Shown piece after piece: positions 1 through 4,648 of a DNA stretch of 10,120 nucleotides (positions within the stretch are counted from its first letter, which is position 1; every line of letters starts with the position of its first letter). Source of the DNA: Alkalibacterium indicireducens (GTDB lineage Bacteria; Bacillota; Bacilli; Lactobacillales; Carnobacteriaceae_A). The notes under the pieces are model-generated. The model did no database searches. It saw nothing but the letters and a program-made list of their open reading frames with translations, and was not told the origin of the DNA. Location: the NCBI RefSeq assembly GCF_039522005.1, contig NZ_BAAADA010000077.1, positions 1-10,120 of the forward strand, written 5' to 3'. Made by a program: the position numbers and the translations under genes.

Positions 1-60
1 TCTCCCACTTTCACTGGTGCTTCGTACCCATACGTTTAGAAGTGGGAGACTTCTTTCGGA
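1..60 (+). mobile_element. Hairpin resembling the right end / reRNA 3' stem of an IS200/IS605-family element (partial, off left edge)
   Basis: A 10-bp perfect inverted repeat, TCTCCCACTT at 1-10 and AAGTGGGAGA at 40-49, encloses a loop of about 29 nt and is followed by CTTCTTTCGG. Stems of the CTCCCACTT/AAGTGGGAG kind followed by a TTC-containing end are typical of the 3' side of tnpB-type elements, where the hairpin serves as transposase recognition structure and as the last stem of the TnpB guide RNA. The element at the other end of this window has a similar layout (CTCCATCTT / AAGGTGGAG, then TTCAA). By that analogy the element body and any tnpB lie left of position 1 on the plus strand and the boundary is near 50-60. 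No coding sequence is visible, so the assignment rests on structure only. Confidence 0.5.
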
Positions 61-90
61 ATTACGTTAAAAAGAAATTTTACCTGTGCG

Positions 91-125
91 AAAAAAAAGA
101 TGCCCTTTTGACGGAGGCATCTTTC
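91..125 (-). terminator. Rho-independent terminator of the SRP RNA
   Basis: On the minus strand an 8-bp stem AAGATGCC/GGCATCTT (116-123 and 98-105) with a 10-nt loop is followed by a run of T residues (97-91). It lies about 35 nt beyond the SRP RNA core, which suits termination of that transcript. Confidence 0.85.
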
Positions 126-155
126 TATGAATAAACTGCATTATTCGTGACTATG

Positions 156-250
156 TATCACATGACACATGGTGGGACAGTACTTAGTGCTGCTTCCTTC
201 CGGATCTGACACGGTTCATACGCCCACCATTGCCATGAGGCCTTGCGGCA
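156..250 (-). ncRNA. ffs: Signal recognition particle RNA, small bacterial (4.5S-like) type
   Basis: The minus strand carries the universal SRP apical motif: GTCAGATCCGGAAGGAAGCAGC at about 190-210 matches the helix 8 tetraloop and symmetric loop bound by Ffh. The flanks pair into one long hairpin: GGTGGGC near 222-229 pairs with GTCCCACC at 171-178, and CATGGCA near 231-237 pairs with TGTCATG at 161-167. No Alu-domain sequence is seen, so this is the roughly 95-nt small type, unlike the about 270-nt Bacillus scRNA. The RNA forms the SRP with Ffh and targets nascent membrane proteins to FtsY. The 5' end is placed from the promoter at 257-265 and the 3' end is approximate. In many Firmicutes this gene precedes dnaX. 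Here the downstream side instead leads into a transposon-end hairpin. Confidence 0.95.
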
Positions 251-256
251 ACTACT

Positions 257-285
257 ATAATAGCATATCCTCAAGATGATTAAAA
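257..285 (-). promoter_or_regulatory. Promoter of the SRP RNA (extended -10)
   Basis: On the minus strand the extended -10 TGCTATTAT occupies 265-257, about 7 nt before the predicted RNA 5' end. A weak -35 (TTTTAA, 285-280) sits 17 nt upstream. An 8-nt inverted repeat, GATTAAAA (278-285) and TTTTAATC (294-301), overlaps the -35 region. Confidence 0.65.
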
Positions 286-371
286 GGTGTTTTTTTTAAT
301 CGATCCGATTTAATGGCTAGTTGCTCCCCGCTTCAACTTTTTCAGCCTGTCAATTTTCAGGATGAGTACAC

Positions 372-578
372 TTACAGCCGACAGCTGAATCCTCTGATTT
401 TAACCATAACCAGGGCACTGGTGCGGGATGCTGCAATCGGGATTATGATAAATACTGAAACCATTACACTCAGTGTAACGATAATTGAATCCGGTAAAAA
501 ATAAGCTACCCCCTGCAGCAAGAAAAAATAGAGCAAGTAGAAGAGGATACTTAGTGACGGACAAAGATACTGCTTCAT
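372..578 (-). CDS. Small two-helix membrane protein (68 aa), function unknown
   Basis: A 68-residue hydrophobic protein that I do not recognise. Two membrane segments are evident, about residues 9-28 and 31-50, separated by Pro29-Asp30. A short basic tail (VKIRGFSCRL) follows and includes one cysteine. The ATG at 578 is supported by AAGGAGG nine bases upstream, which is a near-perfect ribosome binding site. An overlapping TTG-initiated frame (597-400) starts inside that site and is a shadow. A TATAAT -10 at 661-666 and a palindrome at 641-656 lie upstream, so the gene is probably regulated. No clear terminator follows the stop, and transcription may run on toward the SRP RNA promoter. The second helix begins about where the first ends, so the protein is likely a helical hairpin. 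Coding status is likely from the start signals; function cannot be inferred. Confidence 0.65.
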   Translation of the reverse strand: MKQYLCPSLSILFYLLYFFLLQGVAYFLPDSIIVTLSVMVSVFIIIPIAASRTSALVMVKIRGFSCRL

Positions 579-790
579 ATACTGATCCCTCCTTCAAAGG
601 TAACTATACTGTAAAAGGCTCAATAATGAAAGATGAAAAGAAATGACCGGTCATTTTTTCATTATAATGTTTTTGAGTTTGTTCTAAGACGCTTCTTGTG
701 GCCCACTCACCTCTCCTAAATACTATAAGCTGGTCATAGCACCTTCCTTAATACCACTCTCAGAAGAATGATCCCTACTAGTACATACGA
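579..790. other. Intergenic region without a clear gene
   Basis: Apart from the promoter and palindrome at 641-688 I see no convincing gene here. On the minus strand an AGGAG (717-713) precedes a GTG-started frame of only 14 codons (706-662). It overlaps the TATAAT box and is not called. A second Shine-Dalgarno-like stretch precedes an ATG that stops after four codons near 740. Confidence 0.5.
641..688 (-). promoter_or_regulatory. Promoter with a 16-bp perfect palindrome, upstream of the 68-aa membrane protein
   Basis: On the minus strand a consensus TATAAT (666-661) has a weak -35 (CTTAGA, 688-683) 16 nt upstream. The predicted transcription start falls near 654, inside the perfect palindrome AAATGACCGGTCATTT (641-656). 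A palindrome at the start site is the usual position for a repressor operator (TetR-type operators have comparable length). It could alternatively be a terminator-like hairpin for plus-strand transcription, because TTTTTT follows the plus-strand copy. Confidence 0.55.
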
Positions 791-832
791 AAAAAGACAC
801 TACATTGTCGATCTTCACAACGTAGTGCCTCT
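791..832 (-). terminator. Rho-independent terminator after the P450/peptide operon
   Basis: On the minus strand, GGCACTACGTTGT and ACAATGTAGTGTC pair (about 829-817 and 810-798) with one mismatch in the long arm and a loop of about 8 nt. A TTTTTT run follows to 791. It lies about 45 nt downstream of the 26-codon ORF and is the first terminator after the P450 gene. Confidence 0.85.
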
Positions 833-876
833 TCTCTTGATTCATTTAATACGTCAATAGTCAAAGACTGTCTGAT

Positions 877-957
877 TTACCCTTCTTTAAGCGGACCGCC
901 CATGCCTCCGATCAATCCGATCAGAACCAGAACCAGCGCCTTACCGAGTGTTCGCAT
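877..957 (-). CDS. 26-aa hydrophobic peptide encoded directly downstream of the P450 gene
   Basis: A 26-codon ORF starts at an ATG (957-955) with AGGAG seven nt upstream and ends in TAA (879-877). The peptide begins MRTLGKALVLVLIGL and ends IGGMGGPLKEG. It has a basic N-terminus (Arg2, Lys6), a hydrophobic stretch at residues 7-17, a glycine-rich GGMGG segment and a charged tail. It begins 37 nt after the P450 stop and precedes the operon terminator, so co-transcription is expected. It could be a single-pass membrane micropeptide assisting the P450, a short signal-peptide-like pheromone precursor, or an unrelated microprotein. I do not recognise the family. The start signals, placement and composition support translation; nothing in the sequence fixes the role. 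Confidence 0.6.
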   Translation of the reverse strand: MRTLGKALVLVLIGLIGGMGGPLKEG

Positions 958-994
958 AGTACAGCTCCTATCTACAGATACATGTCAGCTTCAT

Positions 995-2269
995 TTATCC
1001 GATATAATCAATATTCTCCAGTTTCATTCCGCTGTTTGGAATAGCCGGAACCTTCACCATGCTGTAGCCGACATCCTGCTCCGGCACCTCATAACTGATT
1101 TTATTGATCAGATAGTCCGTAACGATTTCCATAGCTCTAACAGTATTCCATTCTCCAGGGCAGCGGTGACCTGTATTATAATCTCCTCCGCCTTGAGCCA
1201 CCAGTTTCATCTGGACCTGATCCGTCGGACTTGTATGCCAGTCTTTGAAACGTTCAGGATCAAACGCTTCAGGATTATCCCAGATACGTGGATCGTGATT
1301 GGTACCATAAAAGTCCAGGATTACAAGTGTATCTTTTTCAAACTGGTATCCATCCCAGATAAAGTCTTTTCTAGTAATGGACCCATTGAACGGGAAAAAT
1401 GGGTAATACCGTCTGATTTCCTGGATGAACATATGCAGATAATAGGGATTGTCTCCGTTAAGTTTATCCTTGATTTCAGGGAAATGATGCAGGCTCAGCG
1501 CTGTGAAGGCAAAGTAGATGGCTACCGCTACTGAGGGACGCAGAACGTTGAGCAGTTCCACGGCAGCTGTCTTCAAGTCGAGCAGTTCACCGTCAAGATC
1601 CTTGAACCATGAAATCTGGTAAAGAGCAGTCTCTTCTTTCGGATGCAAGTCTCCGTCTCTAACCTGCTGAATCAGTTCCTTGTTCCAGGATTCGGCCTGC
1701 TTGCGCCCGATTCGTCCTTCTATATGACGCGTGCTGACGGCCATTGGCGATTCGAACATACTGACCAGCTGTTTTGTTCGCTTCTCCACATCTTTTTCGG
1801 GTAGAGGAACTCCTGCCCATTCACAGACAGCCTGTGTCAGAATTTTCTGACTTTCTTCATAGAAAACGATCGAATCCTTCTTGATCCATTCCTTTGTTTC
1901 CTTCAGCAAGTACTTCTCAACAAGTTTAGCCCAGACTTCAATCCGTTCTTTGGACATCAGTCCCATAAAGAAAGCTTTACGATGTCTGTGTGCTTCATCA
2001 TCAAGTCCCTGAACCCCTCCTTTTCCGAGCAGTGTCGCTTTCGCAGGCTCAGGGGCAGCTCCTTCACGTTTAAATTTGCCTTCGTCATAAAAGAGTCTAG
2101 CTGCTTCTTCCCCACCAATAACTACTGCCTTTTCACCCAGTAAATGTGTTTCGAATGCGTCTGCTTTATAGATCTTATGTCTGTTAGGGGCATACATATA
2201 CCCTTCTCTGAGTGCCTTCATTCCATTCTCGAAGCCGGCTTCTTTTGGAAAACTTCGTGTTTTCTGCAT
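995..2269 (-). CDS. cypC: Cytochrome P450 fatty-acid peroxygenase, CYP152 (CypC/YbdT, P450-BSbeta) type
   Basis: A 424-aa soluble P450, close to the length of Bacillus subtilis CypC (about 417 aa). CYP152 enzymes use hydrogen peroxide directly, without a redox partner, to hydroxylate long-chain fatty acids at the alpha or beta carbon. The substrate carboxylate binds an Arg-Pro pair that replaces the usual acid-alcohol pair; here that is Arg244-Pro245 in NVLRPSVAVA. The heme ligand is Cys370 in NTGHRCPGEW. The ExxR motif of helix K is EIRR (284-287), followed by YYPFFPF. The position that is Gln in the hydroxylases P450-BSbeta and P450-SPalpha but His in the decarboxylase OleT appears to be Gln87 (GGVQGLDDEAHRHR), so hydroxylation is more likely than alkene formation. 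The start is fixed by AAGGAGG about 6 nt before the ATG. The gene has its own promoter at 2301-2330 and is followed by a 26-codon ORF. Confidence 0.95.
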   Translation of the reverse strand: MQKTRSFPKEAGFENGMKALREGYMYAPNRHKIYKADAFETHLLGEKAVVIGGEEAARLFYDEGKFKREGAAPEPAKATLLGKGGVQGLDDEAHRHRKAFFMGLMSKERIEVWAKLVEKYLLKETKEWIKKDSIVFYEESQKILTQAVCEWAGVPLPEKDVEKRTKQLVSMFESPMAVSTRHIEGRIGRKQAESWNKELIQQVRDGDLHPKEETALYQISWFKDLDGELLDLKTAAVELLNVLRPSVAVAIYFAFTALSLHHFPEIKDKLNGDNPYYLHMFIQEIRRYYPFFPFNGSITRKDFIWDGYQFEKDTLVILDFYGTNHDPRIWDNPEAFDPERFKDWHTSPTDQVQMKLVAQGGGDYNTGHRCPGEWNTVRAMEIVTDYLINKISYEVPEQDVGYSMVKVPAIPNSGMKLENIDYIG

Positions 2270-2300
2270 ACGTCTCCTCCTTAAAGTTTTCTTATCTTTA

Positions 2301-2330
2301 AGTATAAAAAGAGTGCGCCACTTATCGCAA
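2301..2330 (-). promoter_or_regulatory. SigA-like promoter of the P450 gene
   Basis: On the minus strand, TTGCGA (2330-2325), an 18-nt spacer and TATACT (2306-2301) sit about 31 nt upstream of the P450 start codon. They lie between the GNAT stop and the P450, so the P450 need not depend on GNAT transcription. No terminator separates the two genes. Confidence 0.65.
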
Positions 2331-2340
2331 ATGATCCCCC

Positions 2341-2916
2341 TTACTGATTTTGTTCCCTCATCTGCTCATCATATTCCGTTTTAAGGATCGAATAATAGAC
2401 GTCATTGAACCATTCCCCTTGCTTCCATTTTCCGACATGACGAAGGGTCCCTTCCTTTTTCATTCCAAGACGTTCCATCACTTTCCCCGATACGGCATTG
2501 CGTTCGTCATGCAAAGCGGCAATGCAGTCGAGTCCAAGTGTCTCGAAACCTAACTTCAATACACGCTGGCCGGCTTCCGTCATATACCCTTTTCCGTGAA
2601 ACGCTTTGTTTAAGGTGTATCCAATGATGGCCCGTTTGTCTTCGCTTTTGATTCTCAAATCAATTGTACCGATCATTTTACCTGTCCCCTTCAGCTCGAT
2701 TCCGAACTTTCCGAACGGGTCTTCCAGAAAATACTCAGTGATGGCTTCTTCCGTCTTTTCAAGCGACGTATGTCTTTCAAAAACATAATAGGTCGTCTCT
2801 TCATCCTGGGCATATTCGTACATATCCGGTGCATCTTTCAATGTGACCGGTCTGAGAATCAGTCGCTCTGATTCGATCCGATTGTTTTTTGCCAGTTTAA
2901 CTTTAATTGGTATCAT
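2341..2916 (-). CDS. GNAT-family N-acetyltransferase, RimJ/RimL-like
   Basis: A 191-aa single-domain acetyltransferase of the Acetyltransf_3 (RimJ/RimL) group, which transfers acetyl from acetyl-CoA to an amine such as a protein N-terminus, amino acid or drug. The N-terminal ESERLILRPVTLKDAPDMYEY (about 15-35) is the family's first strand and helix. The acetyl-CoA loop is KAFHGKGYMTEA (104-115). ERLGMKKEGTLRHVGKWKQGEWFNDVYYSIL (148-178) is the typical C-terminal block. The substrate cannot be told from sequence. The ATG at 2916 has GAGGG upstream and a promoter (TTCAAA-17-TATTAT). The gene is divergent from the ZIP-like gene and lies upstream of the P450 on the same strand, but a promoter between them makes a functional link uncertain. 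Confidence 0.9.
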   Translation of the reverse strand: MIPIKVKLAKNNRIESERLILRPVTLKDAPDMYEYAQDEETTYYVFERHTSLEKTEEAITEYFLEDPFGKFGIELKGTGKMIGTIDLRIKSEDKRAIIGYTLNKAFHGKGYMTEAGQRVLKLGFETLGLDCIAALHDERNAVSGKVMERLGMKKEGTLRHVGKWKQGEWFNDVYYSILKTEYDEQMREQNQ

Positions 2917-2969
2917 CCAATCCCTCTTTTCTTTGTCTTGCTGCTTAATTTTTATATTAATAGAATAGC

Positions 2970-2998
2970 ATAATAGAAGGCTTGTTCCTATTTTTGAA
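2970..2998 (-). promoter_or_regulatory. SigA-like promoter of the GNAT gene
   Basis: On the minus strand, TTCAAA (2998-2993), a 17-nt spacer and TATTAT (2975-2970) sit about 54 nt upstream of the GNAT start codon, in the divergent intergenic region. Confidence 0.55.
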
Positions 2999-3016
2999 CG
3001 CTTCGGACATCATTAT

Positions 3017-3076
3017 GAAAAGTTTCAGAAACTTTCATGAAAACTTGTTGACTACGATCTTGTTGAGGACTATAAT
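3017..3076 (+). promoter_or_regulatory. Strong promoter of the ZIP-like gene with overlapping palindromes upstream
   Basis: TTGACT (3048-3053), a 17-nt spacer and TATAAT (3071-3076) form a near-consensus SigA promoter. Immediately upstream are two overlapping inverted repeats: AAAGTTTC-A-GAAACTTT (3019-3035) and TTTCATGAAA (3033-3042). Their position just 5' of the -35 box, between divergent promoters, suits a regulator binding site. The regulator is unknown. Confidence 0.7.
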
Positions 3077-3123
3077 AAATTCGCTATAGAGATGTTTTAA
3101 TTAATTGAAAGAAGGATTGTAGT

Positions 3124-3846
3124 ATGTCATTAACCGGTCTGTTCCTTGCATTAGGCTTTTCATTTATTCATTTAAGCTCCAGACATTTTAAATTGCGCCT
3201 ATTATCCGTTAACCAGTTCACCTCTTTTGTTGGAGGAATTTCACTAGCTTATGTATTCTTCCACTTGATTCCGACCGTTCAGGGGTATGAGCATGAGGTT
3301 ATGGAGACCTTTAACATTTCATCCCAGAATGCGTCTCACCTGATTTTCGGCTCTATGCTTGCGGGAATTGTTGTCTTTTACTTTCTTGAGCTGGCTTTAA
3401 AATCATCAAGACTGAAACTGGCAAAAAGCGATTTTTCTACTTCAGGTATTTTCTGGGCTCACATTGGGTCATATTTTCTCTATAATTTCATTATCGGTAT
3501 CCTGCTATCCAACCAGAGTTTTGAAACGACCTTTACTGCACTGCTTTACTTATTCGCTATTGGTGTCCACTTCATGACCAATGACTGGGTACTGCGTCAC
3601 CACTTTGAAAAACTGTACGACCGATATGGTCTGAAGCTCCTCGTCGCGTCTGTGCTGCTGGGATGGCTTCTCGGATTGACTATTCACATCTCTCACACGT
3701 ATATGGGACTTCTGGAAGCTTTCGTAGCAGGCGGACTGATTCTCAACGCTTTAAAAGATGAACTTCCAGCCTGTAAAGGAAGCGGCATGACCTCATTTAT
3801 GGTCGGCCTGGTCTTCTACTCCGGACTATTGATGTTTATCTTATAA
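3124..3846 (+). CDS. Polytopic membrane protein, distantly ZIP-like (240 aa)
   Basis: A 240-aa integral membrane protein with about eight hydrophobic segments (roughly 3-18, 33-52, 72-92, 108-128, 136-153, 169-187, 193-210 and 222-240). It resembles the ZIP metal-transporter fold. FVGGISLAYVFFHLIP (35-50), a histidine/asparagine-containing helix HFMTNDWVLRHH (149-160) and FVAGGLILNALKDELP (200-215) recall ZIP segments, the last being close to the AGG...DE(L)P pattern near the ZIP C-terminus. The canonical HNxxDG and HExPHE metal motifs of TM4 and TM5 are not intact, so zinc transport is unproven. The ATG at 3124 is preceded by GAAGGA about 8 nt upstream. The gene is monocistronic between a strong promoter (3048-3076) and a bidirectional terminator. 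It could instead be a non-transporting homologue or a transporter for another substrate. Confidence 0.75.
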   Translation: MSLTGLFLALGFSFIHLSSRHFKLRLLSVNQFTSFVGGISLAYVFFHLIPTVQGYEHEVMETFNISSQNASHLIFGSMLAGIVVFYFLELALKSSRLKLAKSDFSTSGIFWAHIGSYFLYNFIIGILLSNQSFETTFTALLYLFAIGVHFMTNDWVLRHHFEKLYDRYGLKLLVASVLLGWLLGLTIHISHTYMGLLEAFVAGGLILNALKDELPACKGSGMTSFMVGLVFYSGLLMFIL

Positions 3847-3854
3847 TACAAAAT

Positions 3855-3914
3855 AAAAGTACAGGATATTCGGACGACACGCAAGGTGCTGGTCCGGATA
3901 CCCTGTACTTTTTA
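3855..3914. terminator. Bidirectional terminator between convergent genes
   Basis: The long stem AAAAGTACAGG (3855-3865) / CCTGTACTTTT (3902-3912) continues inward as CGGAC/GTCCG. It is flanked by A-rich and T-rich tracts on opposite sides. It lies between the plus-strand ZIP-like gene and the end of the minus-strand 169-codon frame and should serve both. The minus-strand stop codon (3914-3912) overlaps it. Confidence 0.85.
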
Positions 3915-4391
3915 TTTAACCGCAAATCGACTGCCATCAGAATGAAAGGCCCCTGTTACATCCCATTTCCATTTGAGGGACGGGTTTTTTCTTACCTTAC
4001 ATGAGAGAATAATGTAAATATACCAGGCTGTATGAAGCAAAGTAAACGAAACAATCAATTCGATAATGTTGGTAAAAATATAAGTCCGCTCTGTAGCCTG
4101 GTTCAGTGTATACAGAAAGCCCGGAGTGGCTATCAGGACAACAAAGAAATTCATGACGAACAAATAGATCATGTCTGTAATAAATTCGCTTAATGAATAA
4201 TTGAATTTAATATCCATCAGACCGAAGATGATCAGTTCAATAACCATGATCCCTGTTACCATTGTCATGATAAATCTGAAATCAAAATCGAACGCACTGA
4301 GTATAATCCCGGCCAGAAATAACGGTAATTCCACAAGCATCTTGTACCGGCGGCGTTTATCCTTTTCTGTCAACTCACTGTATTTTAACAA
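3912..4391 (-). CDS. Four-helix integral membrane protein, function unknown (159 aa from TTG; 169 aa from an upstream ATG)
   Basis: I do not recognise this family. The protein has a basic N-terminal segment (EKDKRRRYK), four hydrophobic helices (about residues 18-35, 37-57, 72-93 and 106-130 in the 159-aa numbering) and a hydrophilic C-terminal tail of about 25 residues with several Lys and Trp. The frame is open from an ATG at 4421, but that ATG lacks a ribosome binding site. The TTG at 4391-4389 has AAAGGGGTGA ending five bases upstream, so initiation at TTG is preferred. A perfect 12-bp inverted repeat lies 56-88 nt upstream of the TTG. The gene is monocistronic: the ABC operon terminator lies upstream and a bidirectional terminator overlaps its end. 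Confidence 0.7.
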   Translation of the reverse strand: MLKYSELTEKDKRRRYKMLVELPLFLAGIILSAFDFDFRFIMTMVTGIMVIELIIFGLMDIKFNYSLSEFITDMIYLFVMNFFVVLIATPGFLYTLNQATERTYIFTNIIELIVSFTLLHTAWYIYIILSCKVRKNPSLKWKWDVTGAFHSDGSRFAVK

Positions 4392-4446
4392 TTCTCTCAC
4401 CCCTTTCTCATTGTACAGCATTACATTACTAATTTCTACAGGAATA

Positions 4447-4479
4447 CGTGTAAAGTAGCAAATCTTTCTACTTTACACG
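4447..4479. repeat. Perfect 12-bp inverted repeat, probable operator
   Basis: CGTGTAAAGTAG (4447-4458) and CTACTTTACACG (4468-4479) are perfect reverse complements separated by nine bases. No T-run follows on either strand, so it is not a terminator. It lies upstream of the four-helix membrane protein gene, where it would overlap or flank that gene's promoter. Half-sites centred about two helical turns apart are typical of dimeric regulators. The cognate regulator is not in this window. Confidence 0.6.
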
Positions 4480-4551
4480 ATTGCCGTTACAAGAGCGTAT
4501 ATACTGTAGTTATTTTATATGCAAATTAAACAGAGGAATCTCCTATTGAAC

Positions 4552-4579
4552 TTTGATCATGATTAAATGACCGATCAAA
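4552..4579. repeat. TTTGATC-N14-GATCAAA inverted repeat
   Basis: Seven-base arms TTTGATC (4552-4558) and GATCAAA (4573-4579) flank a 14-nt centre containing AAATGACCG. It is adjacent to the ABC operon terminator and about 160 nt upstream of the four-helix membrane protein gene. Function unknown; it could be chance in AT-rich sequence. Confidence 0.3.
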
Positions 4580-4615
4580 CAAAAAAGGATTGTCCAGTAT
4601 ACAGCTGGACATTCC
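4580..4615 (-). terminator. Rho-independent terminator of the ABC exporter operon
   Basis: On the minus strand, TGTCCAG (4611-4605) pairs with CTGGACA (4597-4591) around a 7-nt loop. The stem is extended by GGGA/TCC and followed by TTTTTT (4586-4581). It lies about 38 nt past the permease stop. Confidence 0.9.
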
Positions 4616-4648
4616 CTTATTCTCACTACTTATTGTACTTTTTTATAA

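Noticed and set aside
313..504. 63-codon plus-strand frame
   Set aside because: Antisense to the 68-aa membrane protein, with no ribosome binding site or recognisable features.
400..597. 65-codon TTG-initiated minus-strand frame
   Set aside because: Its start lies within the ribosome binding site of the 68-aa gene and its own upstream region lacks one.
641..660. Terminator at the AAATGACCGGTCATTTTTT sequence
   Set aside because: The palindrome has only a CCGG loop and no plus-strand gene ends nearby; its position at a minus-strand start site fits an operator better.
662..706. 14-codon GTG-started frame with AGGAG upstream on the minus strand
   Set aside because: Very short and overlaps the TATAAT promoter of the next gene; it may be a leader peptide but cannot be supported.
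902..1534. 210-codon open frame on the plus strand
   Set aside because: It lies antisense inside the P450 gene, has no family resemblance and no ribosome binding site; the P450 frame carries all the conserved motifs.
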